This document shows positions 43,791-51,656 of a DNA stretch of 64,000 nt, piece by piece (the first letter of the stretch is position 1; each line of letters opens with the position of its first letter). Both the position numbers and the translations under genes were made by a program. The DNA lies in assembly GCF_014201465.1 (NCBI RefSeq), contig NZ_JACHEP010000001.1, forward strand, positions 166,833 through 230,832, in the 5' to 3' direction. The notes under the pieces were generated by a model that was not told the DNA's origin, did not search any database, and saw nothing but the letters and a program-made list of their open reading frames with translations. The stretch is from Anoxybacteroides tepidamans (GTDB lineage: Bacteria > Bacillota > Bacilli > Bacillales > Anoxybacillaceae).

Positions 43791-45032
43791 ATGAGCGAGT
43801 TAATTACAAAAGCGAAACAATTAAAACAGGCTACAAAACAATTGTCCGTGTTGTCTACGGAAGAAAAAAATGAAGCGTTAGCGATGATCGCTGATGCGCT
43901 CGTTGCGCAACAGTCATACATTTTACAAGAAAATGAAAAAGATATGATCGCAGGCAAAGAAAACGGTCTATCCCCTTCGTTGCTTGACCGGTTGCAATTA
44001 ACAGAAGAACGGATCATGCAAATCGTGGATGGCGTCCGTCAAGTGATTACCCTTCCAGATCCTGTTGGGGAAACGATTGAAGAATGGACGCGACCAAATG
44101 GACTACATCTCAAACAAATTCGCGTGCCGCTTGGCGTTGTCGGCATGGTGTATGAAGCGCGGCCAAACGTCACCGTCGATGCGGCAAGTCTTTGTTTAAA
44201 AACAGGAAATGCCGTATTGTTGCGTGGCAGTTCATCGGCCATCCATTCAAATAAAGCGCTTGTTTCCGTTATGCAAGAGGCGCTAGAACGATCTCCGATT
44301 CCTGCGGACGCCATTCAACTGTTGGAAGATACGAGCCGTGAGACAGCACAACACATGTTTCGTTTAAAAGAATATTTAGACGTTCTCATCCCGCGTGGCG
44401 GCGCTGGCCTTATTCAATCGGTCGTCGAAAACGCCACGATCCCTGTGTTAGAAACAGGCGTCGGCAACTGCCATATTTTTATCGACGAATCTGCGCAAAA
44501 ACAAATGGCGATCGACATTGTTCTGAACGCGAAACTCCAGCGCCCGTCCGTATGCAACGCGGTCGAAACAGTATTGATTCACGAAAAGTGGCCATATACA
44601 AAAGAATTGCTTGAAACGTTGCACGAAAAAGGGGTTGAACTGCGTGCTGATAAACAGTTGGCGACCATCTATCCGTTCATCCGCGAAGCGACGGAAGCTG
44701 ACTGGGCAACCGAATTTTTAGCCCCGATTTTAGCGGTGAAGCCTGTTAAAAACGTCGAGGAAGCGATTGAGCATATCGATCGCTACGGCACGAAACACTC
44801 GGAAGCGATTATTTCCGAATGCAACGAACACGTCCAACAGTTTTTTGCTCGCGTCGATGCCGCTGTTTTGTACCATAACGCCTCCACCCGCTTTACCGAC
44901 GGCGAACAGTTCGGATACGGCGCTGAAATCGGCATTAGCACGCAAAAACTGCACGCCCGCGGACCGATGGGCTTGCGCGCCATCACGACAACAAAAACGC
45001 TCGTGTACGGGAATGGGCAAGTGCGGACATAA
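43791..45032 (+). CDS. proA: Gamma-glutamyl phosphate reductase
   Basis: 413 residues from the ATG at 43791 (AAAGGAGA upstream; longer frames lack a site). ALDH-like fold with [41 protein letters not shown] (catalytic cysteine) and the C-terminal [19 protein letters not shown]. Second step of proline synthesis, NADPH-dependent. Co-transcribed with proB under T-box control. Confidence 0.97.
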   Translation: MSELITKAKQLKQATKQLSVLSTEEKNEALAMIADALVAQQSYILQENEKDMIAGKENGLSPSLLDRLQLTEERIMQIVDGVRQVITLPDPVGETIEEWTRPNGLHLKQIRVPLGVVGMVYEARPNVTVDAASLCLKTGNAVLLRGSSSAIHSNKALVSVMQEALERSPIPADAIQLLEDTSRETAQHMFRLKEYLDVLIPRGGAGLIQSVVENATIPVLETGVGNCHIFIDESAQKQMAIDIVLNAKLQRPSVCNAVETVLIHEKWPYTKELLETLHEKGVELRADKQLATIYPFIREATEADWATEFLAPILAVKPVKNVEEAIEHIDRYGTKHSEAIISECNEHVQQFFARVDAAVLYHNASTRFTDGEQFGYGAEIGISTQKLHARGPMGLRAITTTKTLVYGNGQVRT

Positions 45033-45034
45033 AA

Positions 45035-45062
45035 AACCAGCCTCCACGTGAGGCTGGTTAAA
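45035..45062 (+). terminator. Hairpin after proA
   Basis: AACCAGCCTC (45035-45044) pairs with GAGGCTGGTT (45050-45059). The T-run is weak, but the position at the convergent end of two genes suggests termination. Confidence 0.6.
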
Positions 45063-45099
45063 ACATGTTTAATAACTTCTTTCACTCACAAGCTGCTTA

Positions 45100-45933
45100 C
45101 TACATAATCGCTTCTAACACTTCCACAAATCGCTTGCGTCTTCCATCCCATTTTGCTTCGTCTAACCGCAAATGAAGCGGAATGTCGCAATGAATAGTCG
45201 CGAGTTTGCGCGATAAATGAAGCAAGTCGAGATGTTCGGTTATTTTTTGTTGCTGTGCTTTTGTTAAGTTCGCTAAGTTTTCCATGATTCCTTCAATGGA
45301 ACCGTATTGTTGAATAAGTTTAAACGCTTGTTTTTCTCCGATGCCGCGCACGCCTGGGTAATTGTCGCTTGCATCGCCCATGAGCGCTTTCACATCGATA
45401 AGTTGCTGTGGCTGAATCCCTTTTTCTTTAATAAAGCGTTCGAGCGTGTACGCCTCATAGTTGCCGATGCCTTTTGCCAACAAATAGACGGTGACATGCT
45501 CTGAAAGAAGCTGAAATAAATCGCGGTCTCCGGTCATAATCGAAATGCGCATCTCATCACGATATTGCTTCACAAGTGAGCCGATGCAATCGTCCGCCTC
45601 CGCACCAAGCACACCGATATTCGGAATACCGAGCATCGCAACCGCTTCTTTTGCTAAATCAAACTGAGGAATTAATTCATGCGGCGGCTCGCCACGATTT
45701 GCCTTATAGTCTGGAAACCATTCGGTGCGAAACGTCGTGCTTCCCATATCCCAGCAACAAACAACATGCGTCGGTTGAAGCACATTTGTCGCTGCTTCGA
45801 TTTGTTTCACTACCCCATATACGGCGTTCGTCGGCACGCCACGGCTATTCATCATCCATCTCGGCGCTGTCGCATAAAACGACCGAAACAATAACGCCAT
45901 CCCGTCGATTAATAACAAATGTTCTCGTCCCAT
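45100..45933 (-). CDS. 5'-3' exonuclease (YpcP-like)
   Basis: 277 residues from the ATG at 45933 (AAAGGACA upstream). It matches the stand-alone Pol I-type 5' nuclease: LLIDGMALLFRSFYAT, DYKANR, GAEADDCIGSL, MTGDRDLFQL and GDASDNYPGVRGIGEKQA (helix-hairpin-helix). It removes RNA primers or flaps. In B. subtilis ypcP fills this role alongside PolA. No polymerase domain is present. Confidence 0.9.
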   Translation of the reverse strand: MGREHLLLIDGMALLFRSFYATAPRWMMNSRGVPTNAVYGVVKQIEAATNVLQPTHVVCCWDMGSTTFRTEWFPDYKANRGEPPHELIPQFDLAKEAVAMLGIPNIGVLGAEADDCIGSLVKQYRDEMRISIMTGDRDLFQLLSEHVTVYLLAKGIGNYEAYTLERFIKEKGIQPQQLIDVKALMGDASDNYPGVRGIGEKQAFKLIQQYGSIEGIMENLANLTKAQQQKITEHLDLLHLSRKLATIHCDIPLHLRLDEAKWDGRRKRFVEVLEAIM

Positions 45934-46011
45934 CGTTCGTTGTCCTTTCTCTATGTATCTATGAAACATAGTATAACAAAAAACCCTGTATCCCATAGAA
46001 AAAAACCACCC

Positions 46012-46212
46012 TTATGACAAAAGGTGGCTTGTATTTGAAAAGCGAATCGTTTGTTTTTTTGTTAATTCCTCATCAATCGTTAGTAACTCTTTTTTCTCCC
46101 AGCTGACGAAGTAGTCTTCCCATAAGACGTGACAACGATCATCCGTCACCTCTAACACAATTCCTCTCGTTCCATCAAGGGCATAGACGACGCAGTCTCC
46201 GATGTGAAACAT
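46012..46212 (-). CDS. Small protein of unknown function, 66 residues
   Basis: From the ATG at 46212 the product starts MFHIGDCVVYALDGTRGIVLEV, a beta-rich SH3/KOW-like look, and continues CHVLWEDYFVSWEKKEL. It follows the fixX gene on the same strand with five bases between, so it is likely the last gene of the etf-fix operon. GGTGATC is a modest ribosome site. No family recognised; a CarD-like or translation-coupled binding fold is a guess. Confidence 0.55.
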   Translation of the reverse strand: MFHIGDCVVYALDGTRGIVLEVTDDRCHVLWEDYFVSWEKKELLTIDEELTKKQTIRFSNTSHLLS

Positions 46213-46217
46213 GGCGA

Positions 46218-46505
46218 TCACCCTAGACGGAAGACGATGCCATAGCCGCCGCGTGGATATTCCCATTGAATGTTTTCATACGGACAGCCGATGCGACAGC
46301 TGCCGCACTCATGACACCCTTCATAGCCGACGTGCATCCGGACTTCTTCCCATTTATAGACAGACGCTGGGCAAAAAATCGTACAAATTTTATCCGGGCA
46401 TTTCGTTAAACAAATATTCGGATCCAGCACGTGAAGATGTGATTTCGTATCGGCATTGAAGCGGACTAAATATTGTTTTTCTTCAATCGTTTGCGCCTTC
46501 ATCAT
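46218..46505 (-). CDS. fixX: Ferredoxin-like protein FixX
   Basis: 95 residues from the ATG at 46505, which overlaps the fixC stop as ATGA. Cysteine motifs: CLTKCPDKICTIFCP and CHECGSCRIGCP; not every position of the two clusters is standard, as is usual in FixX. It passes electrons between EtfAB and the FixC flavoprotein/quinone branch. Part of etfB-etfA-fixC-fixX. Confidence 0.92.
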   Translation of the reverse strand: MMKAQTIEEKQYLVRFNADTKSHLHVLDPNICLTKCPDKICTIFCPASVYKWEEVRMHVGYEGCHECGSCRIGCPYENIQWEYPRGGYGIVFRLG

Positions 46506-47797
46506 TTCATCACCTTCCATGCTTTCATCATATCGCGCGCCAGCTTAAATTTTTGTTTCGTCGAGCCGAGGTCACGCCAAATCTTTTGCTGTTTCTCCCA
46601 TTTTGATGCGCCGTCGACCGTAAACATTTGGCTTGCTGCGCGGTTGAGCATCGGGATGTATTGCTCAAAATATTGCGGGAATCGCTCAAAATGATGCGTC
46701 GCATCTTTGTATTTTTTCAAATCTTGCCCGATAAAGCTTTCCATGAGTTTCATTCGGTATTGGTCGAGCATGCTTTCGGAAAAGTCGTTTTGCGACTTCG
46801 CCATGATGATCGTTTCCGCTGCCAACCGTCCGGATGTCATCGCCATATTCGATCCTTCGCGATGAATCGCGTTGACAAGCTGTGCAGCGTCGCCGACGAC
46901 GAGCACCCCGTTGCCCGCAACTTTCGGAATCGAATGATAACCGCCTTCTGGAATTAAGTGCGCTAAATATTCGACTGGTTCGCTTCCTTGAATATATGGG
47001 CGAATCATTGGATGATTTTTCACATGCTCAAGCAACTCATACGGCTTAATTTTATGTTTAATTAATCCTGATAAAAGCGTTCCGACCCCGACGCTTAACG
47101 TATCTTTATTCGTATATAAAAATCCGGTTCCTAAAATACCTTTTGTTGCATCGCCAAAAATTTCGATCGTACAGCCTTGGTTCGGCTCGAGATTGAACCG
47201 GTCTTCAATGATGTTTTTATCGAGTTTTAAAATTTCCATCGTTGCTAAAGCGACTTCATCCGGTCGCCATTCACGATGGAAGCCAAGCTGTTTTGCTAAA
47301 AGGGAGTTGACGCCGTCCGCTAACACAACGACATCGGCATAAATGTCGCCATCTGGACGGTCTGTACGGACACCGACGACGTGGCCGTTTTCAACAATAC
47401 ATTCGACCGCCACCGTTTCACAAACAAGTAGCACTCCTTGTTCGACGGCTTTTTCCGCAAACCATTGGTCAAATTTCGCACGCAATACGGTAAAGTTGTT
47501 GTACGGTTCACGTCCCCACTCTAACCCTTTATAGCTAAACGTTATGGCCGATTCTTTATCCATCATCATAAACCGCTGTTCGACAATCGGCCGTTCAAGC
47601 GGAGCTTCTTTATAAAATTCCGGAATGATGTCTTCCATCATTTTCCGATACAACACACCGCCCATGACGTTTTTCGCGCCAGGATATTCGCCGCGCTCAA
47701 GCAGCAGTACGTTTACCCCTGCTTTTGCTAGTTCATAGGCACAAGCCGTTCCCGCTGGCCCTGCACCAACGACGATACAATCAAATTTTTCAGGCAT
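46502..47797 (-). CDS. fixC: FixC / ETF-quinone oxidoreductase-like flavoprotein
   Basis: About 431 residues from the ATG at 47797 (GGAGGGGA seven bases upstream; a TTG two codons earlier is less likely). The FAD dinucleotide motif CIVVGAGPAGTACAYELAK is near the N-terminus; GVLYRKMMEDIIPEF, VVLADGVNSLLAKQLG and VVGDAAQLVNAIHREGSNMAM are typical FixC blocks. It hands electrons from EtfAB to menaquinone. It overlaps the etfA end by eight bases. Confidence 0.93.
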   Translation of the reverse strand: MPEKFDCIVVGAGPAGTACAYELAKAGVNVLLLERGEYPGAKNVMGGVLYRKMMEDIIPEFYKEAPLERPIVEQRFMMMDKESAITFSYKGLEWGREPYNNFTVLRAKFDQWFAEKAVEQGVLLVCETVAVECIVENGHVVGVRTDRPDGDIYADVVVLADGVNSLLAKQLGFHREWRPDEVALATMEILKLDKNIIEDRFNLEPNQGCTIEIFGDATKGILGTGFLYTNKDTLSVGVGTLLSGLIKHKIKPYELLEHVKNHPMIRPYIQGSEPVEYLAHLIPEGGYHSIPKVAGNGVLVVGDAAQLVNAIHREGSNMAMTSGRLAAETIIMAKSQNDFSESMLDQYRMKLMESFIGQDLKKYKDATHHFERFPQYFEQYIPMLNRAASQMFTVDGASKWEKQQKIWRDLGSTKQKFKLARDMMKAWKVMK

Positions 47798-48842
47798 TGG
47801 CAATCCCCTCCTTCGCTCCAGCTGCCGCCTTTATTTTAGAAATCTCTTCTTTGAACCGTTCAATCAATAGCGGCACAATTTCAAACGCATCGCCGACAAT
47901 TCCGTAATGGCATGATTGGAAAATGGGCGCGTTTGCGTCTTTATTAATCGCAATAATCAACTCCGAGTTTTGCATGCCGACGACGTGCTGAATCGCTCCC
48001 GAAATACCGATCGCAAAATAAATTTTCGGTGTCACCGTCACACCCGTTTGTCCGACTTGGTGATGATGGTCAATCCATCCTGCCTCCACGACATCGCGGC
48101 TCGCCCCAACCGCACCGCCAAGCACTTCTGCGAGCTGATGAATGAGTTGGAATCCTTCTTTGCTGCCCATCCCTTTTCCGCCAGCAACAATAATATCTGC
48201 TTCATCAATGCGCGCTTTTTTCGTCGTCTCTCTTACAATCTCTAACACTTTCGTCCGCATCTCTTCTTCGCGCAGTTTAATATGTTCTTCTACTATTTTT
48301 CCTGTTCTTGACGGATCTGGTGGTAACGCTTTCATGACTTTCGGGCGAACGGTTGCCATTTGCGGACGATATTTTTTGCATAAAATCGTCGCCATAATGT
48401 TGCCGCCAAACGCCGGTCGGCTCGCTAGCAGTAAACCGGTATCTTCTTCAATATCGAGCATCGTCGTATCAGCCGTCAAACCGGTCGGCAAATCGGTAGC
48501 AATGGCGCTCGCTAAATCTTTTCCCGTCGGCGTCGCACCATATAACAACACTTCCGGCTTATACTTTTCACAGCAATCAAGCAGCGCGCGCATGTATGGC
48601 TCTGTTCGATAATATTCAAAAATTAGGTCATCGTATACGTAAACGATATCTGCACCGTACGTAAACGCTGTGGAGGCACGCGGTTTTACACCGCTTCCAA
48701 TTAATACGCCTGCCAATTCTGTTTTCCGTTTGTCCGCGAGCTGTCTTCCTGCCCCTAATAATTCAAGCGAGACAGGCGCAATATTCCCGTCTTTTACTTC
48801 TAAATACACCCATATTCCCCGGTAATCGTCAAAGTTCATCAT
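47790..48842 (-). CDS. etfA: Electron transfer flavoprotein alpha subunit (FixB-type)
   Basis: About 350 residues from the ATG-ATG at 48842/48839. FAD-binding C-terminal domain: IIVAGGKGMGSKEGF, GGAVGASRDVVEAGW, HHHQVGQTG, YFAIGISGAIQHVVGM, AINKDANAPIF. The usual ribosome site is absent: a mobile element begins exactly at the ATG, and the GGGGGAG that should precede it now lies 406 bp away beside the etfB stop. Translation may now depend on sequence inside the element (weak AGAAGA) or be reduced. Confidence 0.92.
   Translation of the reverse strand: MMNFDDYRGIWVYLEVKDGNIAPVSLELLGAGRQLADKRKTELAGVLIGSGVKPRASTAFTYGADIVYVYDDLIFEYYRTEPYMRALLDCCEKYKPEVLLYGATPTGKDLASAIATDLPTGLTADTTMLDIEEDTGLLLASRPAFGGNIMATILCKKYRPQMATVRPKVMKALPPDPSRTGKIVEEHIKLREEEMRTKVLEIVRETTKKARIDEADIIVAGGKGMGSKEGFQLIHQLAEVLGGAVGASRDVVEAGWIDHHHQVGQTGVTVTPKIYFAIGISGAIQHVVGMQNSELIIAINKDANAPIFQSCHYGIVGDAFEIVPLLIERFKEEISKIKAAAGAKEGIANA
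48835..48839 (+). other. TTCAT target/TAM next to the IS605-type element
   Basis: TTCAT (reverse complement of ATGAA at the start of etfA) abuts the left end of the element. IS200/IS605 elements insert 3' of a short fixed tetra- or pentanucleotide, which also serves as TnpB's TAM. Confidence 0.6.
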
Positions 48843-49245
48843 TCTTCTAGCGCAGGAGACCCCCACTTCAACGAGTGAAAAGGAGTAAGTGGGGGAGGAA
48901 TGCGCCTTCCTCCTTTCTTTTTGTGTATGATATAATAAAGGTATGGAGAAAACCGTTGAATAAAGGCACTCCATCTGTTGCTACTCGATGTAGGGAGTTG
49001 GTTGCAGGAAACGTTGCAACCGTAAACAATAGAGCGTACATCCGTCTGTTGTGCGTGGAAGTCAAGTACTGCCTACAGACATGCCGAGCCACTCGGTAGC
49101 GACATAGGCATGACCTGTGTCGTTGGGTAGTCGTCAACCTGCCCCTGATGCAACCCCAAGCCAAGGAAGGAGGACAACGTCCGCTCGCACTTCTGGGGAG
49201 TTGCAAGCCCCCACTTCGAGCGTTAGCTAAGTGGGGGTAGTTGAC
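48840..49245 (+). mobile_element. Non-autonomous IS200/IS605-type element (no tnpA or tnpB)
   Basis: Both ends carry the same hairpin stem, CCCCCACTT with AAGTGGGGG (48860-48895 at the left, 49208-49237 at the right), and the right end finishes GGGTAGTTGAC, as in Geobacillus-type IS605/IS1341 ends. No transposase or TnpB frame is present. Removing 48840-49245 joins TTCAT to GCCCTTCTCCCCC, which on the coding strand restores GGGGGAG-N7-ATG for etfA; this fixes both boundaries. No target duplication, as expected for this family. Confidence 0.75.
48943..49245 (+). ncRNA. Candidate orphan omega-RNA-like transcript
   Basis: An extended -10 (TGATATAAT, 48928-48936) faces right inside the element and would make an RNA of about 300 nt running to the right-end hairpin. 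Sequence beyond the right end would serve as guide and is the etfB-etfA junction. The transcript is antisense to the operon. The omega-RNA identity is inferred from element type and position. Confidence 0.45.
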
Positions 49246-49257
49246 GCCCTTCTCCCC

Positions 49258-50070
49258 CTATTGAAACAACTCTTTTTTCGCTAAGACGAGCGAAAGCAAT
49301 TGTTCGACTTTTTCTTTCGTACTTCCTTCGAGCAATTTTCCATCTTCTGGTTTTGGCGGTGCCCATACTTTTGCAACAATCGTTGGAGATCCTTTTAGTC
49401 CTAACTGTTTGCGGTCAACGTTTTCTAAATCGTCTGCGGTCCAAATCGTTGGTTGATAACGTGCAGCTTTAATCATATTTGGCAAAGGTGCAAAGGAGAT
49501 GTCGTTAATTTCTTTTTCAACGGTAAACAAGCACGGCAATGTCGATTGGACGATTTCATAGCCGTCTTCTAACTTGCGTTGAACGATCGCATAACCTTTT
49601 TCTTTGTTAATTTCAACAACTTTTTTTACACCTGTGAGAGGAGGAATGTTTAAACGGCGGGCAATTCCCGGTCCGACTTGCCCCGTGTCTCCGTCGATCG
49701 TCATTTTTCCGCAAATAACGAGGTCGATCGGACGTTGCTTCGCGATTTTTTCGAGCGCTTTTGTGAGAGCATAGCTCGTCGCGAGAGTATCTGCGCCGGC
49801 AAACGCGCGGTCGGAAATCATATGCCCTTCATCCGCGCCAAGCTCAATGCATTTTTTAATCGCCTTTACCGCTGGAGGAGGCCCCATCGTCAACACCGAA
49901 ACCGTTCCCCCATACTTCTTTTTCAAGCGAACGGCTTCCTCTACCGCATGAGCATCATACGGATTTAAAATGGCCGGCGCGCTCGCTCGATCCATTGTAT
50001 TCGTTTTTGGATTCATTTTAATGATTTTCGTATCAGGAACTTGCTTAATACAGGCTACAATATGTAGCAT
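49258..50070 (-). CDS. etfB: Electron transfer flavoprotein beta subunit (FixA-type)
   Basis: 270 residues. VACIKQVPDTK at the start, NPYDAHAVEEAVRLK, SVLTMGPP, ADEGHMISD and CGKMTIDGDTGQVGP are EtfB/FixA blocks that bind the second nucleotide (FAD or AMP). GGGGGGAC precedes the ATG. Together with EtfA, FixC and FixX it forms an EtfABCX complex, which in other organisms bifurcates electrons from NADH to ferredoxin and quinone. Bifurcation here is inferred from gene order. Confidence 0.93.
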   Translation of the reverse strand: MLHIVACIKQVPDTKIIKMNPKTNTMDRASAPAILNPYDAHAVEEAVRLKKKYGGTVSVLTMGPPPAVKAIKKCIELGADEGHMISDRAFAGADTLATSYALTKALEKIAKQRPIDLVICGKMTIDGDTGQVGPGIARRLNIPPLTGVKKVVEINKEKGYAIVQRKLEDGYEIVQSTLPCLFTVEKEINDISFAPLPNMIKAARYQPTIWTADDLENVDRKQLGLKGSPTIVAKVWAPPKPEDGKLLEGSTKEKVEQLLSLVLAKKELFQ

Positions 50071-50105
50071 AATGTCCCCCCCAATATAAGTTTTTTGCTC
50101 GTTTG

Positions 50106-50119
50106 TTCACATGAGTGAA
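50106..50119. promoter_or_regulatory. Palindrome upstream of etfB, possible regulator site
   Basis: TTCACATGAGTGAA, a 14-bp near-palindrome (arms TTCAC/GTGAA) 36 bases before the etfB ATG. It could bind a TetR-type fatty-acid or redox regulator; no regulator gene is adjacent. Confidence 0.35.
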
Positions 50120-50223
50120 TGGTGCGACCACCCTACTCTATTGTTATTTGACAGTCTGTATAGATATTCTAACATATACAATAAATTCCCTGTTGCCATT
50201 GAAAGAAAATTTAATATTTCGTT

Positions 50224-50275
50224 CACAAAAAAATGGACCATTTTGCACTGAAAAGCAACAGTGCTACATGGTCCA
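50224..50275 (-). terminator. Terminator after the HAD phosphatase gene
   Basis: TGGACCA and GCACTG arms (50234-50250) pair with CAGTGC and TGGTCCA (50259-50275). On the minus strand T7 follows the hairpin. Confidence 0.88.
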
Positions 50276-50297
50276 ATGAAAAGCTCAATCAAATTTT

Positions 50298-51161
50298 TTA
50301 TCGTTTGGCCAAACAGCCATTTCTCACTAATTCTTCTAATACTCCTGCTACACCATCTTCATCGTTTGTCACAGTGATAAAATCCGCTTGTTTTTTCACT
50401 TCATTTGAGGCATTCCCCATCGCGATACGGTAGCCAGCAACCGCAAACATCGAAAGGTCGTTATGGCTGTCGCCGACGACAATCGTATCAGCAAGATCGA
50501 TTCCATAGTAAGAAGCGAGCTTTTTGACCGCTTTCCCTTTCGTCGCCTGTTGATGGTTCACTTCGATATTGTTTGGATGCGAAGAGGTCACCGTCAACTC
50601 GGAAAACGCTTCAAACTTCACGGAAGCATCTTTTAGTCGAGATGGATTTAAAGAAAATACGAGAACTTTATAGAAAACGAGTGACTCGTTGTTCCATACA
50701 TCGCTCAAATTTTGCACATATGTTACGCGCGCTTGTTGAAACTGTTTTTCGACAATGCGCTTTAAATCTCGATGCTGTTCGCTTACATCATTTGCAAGCG
50801 CTTCTAAATGCTCACGGTTATGCAGTCCTACATAAACCGCTTCGTTTGTATAAATTTCGCAGTACAAATCCGGCTGCTCCCGCACCCATTGCAAAATTGG
50901 AATGAGCGCCTGTTTGTTTAACGGAATGTCACTTATGACCGTCCCATCTATAAGCGTAATCATCGCTCCGTTCAGCCCGATCACTGGGCAGGCAATCCCT
51001 GCTTTCGCTAACAGTTCATACGCATCTTTGTACGCTCTTCCCGTCGCAATCGCCACCACATGGCCCGCCTCTTGCGCTTCAACTATCGCTTCTTTATTTC
51101 TTTGACTAATTTGTCCACTCGAATTCAACAGCGTGCCGTCCATGTCTAACGCAATCAACAT
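50298..51161 (-). CDS. Cof-type HAD-IIB phosphatase
   Basis: A 287-residue soluble haloacid-dehalogenase-like phosphatase. Motif I is LDMDGTLLN, motif II IATGRAY, motif III with lysine KGKAVKKL, and motif IV VVGDSHNDLSMF; the Cof-type C2 cap lies between II and III. Substrates are sugar phosphates or flavin nucleotides in this family. GGGGGAAT precedes the ATG. Single gene with its own terminator. Confidence 0.93.
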   Translation of the reverse strand: MLIALDMDGTLLNSSGQISQRNKEAIVEAQEAGHVVAIATGRAYKDAYELLAKAGIACPVIGLNGAMITLIDGTVISDIPLNKQALIPILQWVREQPDLYCEIYTNEAVYVGLHNREHLEALANDVSEQHRDLKRIVEKQFQQARVTYVQNLSDVWNNESLVFYKVLVFSLNPSRLKDASVKFEAFSELTVTSSHPNNIEVNHQQATKGKAVKKLASYYGIDLADTIVVGDSHNDLSMFAVAGYRIAMGNASNEVKKQADFITVTNDEDGVAGVLEELVRNGCLAKR

Positions 51162-51656
51162 AATTCATTCCCCCGTTTCTTTCATGGGACTTGGCAGTGT
51201 TGTACCACCGCTTAAGCTCTTTCCCATTATAATACAAAAACTAGGGGAGTGGGGAGGGATTTGCATGCAAACTGTTGCTATTTTATAAAGCACTATTACT
51301 GAATTTACATATATATAAATGCAATTTGGAACTTTAACGTTTTCGTCTTTTATGGAGTAATCGGTATGTTTCGACTGTCGGGTGACCGAACAACACCGCT
51401 TCCAGACAAATGCATTTGTCTGTGAAGCGGTTGGTTGTTTGGTCCTCTGTCACGCGAAGGCGTGACGAGGGCAAGTCACAGACTTGCCTCCGACAGTCGA
51501 AAAAATAGGGAGTCTACTTTTTCGCCAGCCATAAGTTAAACCTCCCAGTTGTATTTATATAGATGGTGAGAGGAAGAACGGCTGACGACAAATCTATGCA
51601 ATCTCATAAATGGGGAGGAGAAAATATTTTTATCCGTTACTCAACAACCTAACCTG
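51162..51656. other. 495-base gene-free stretch
   Basis: Apart from the cloverleaf-like palindrome at 51.37-51.50 kb, it contains AT-rich sequence and a 29-codon frame without a ribosome site (51563-51652). I see no gene in it. Confidence 0.6.
51369..51502. repeat. Cloverleaf-like palindromic element (outer stem plus three hairpins)
   Basis: The outer 13-bp stem is perfect (51369-51381 with 51490-51502). Inside are three hairpins: a long one at 51384-51444 (arms with two short bulges and one wobble, loop TGCA), a second at 51449-51466 (GTCACGC/GCGTGAC), and a third at 51470-51488 (GGCAAGTC/GACTTGCC). It has no coding capacity. Either a structured RNA, a MITE-like mobile repeat, or a cruciform DNA site. 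Confidence 0.8.

Noticed and set aside
48868-49206. ORFs inside the IS605-type element
   Set aside because: No similarity to TnpA (HUH, catalytic Tyr) or TnpB (RuvC, zinc finger) could be seen; they are shadows of structured RNA-like sequence.
51563-51652. 29-codon ORF after the cloverleaf element
   Set aside because: No ribosome site; could be a transposase scrap, but too short to support.
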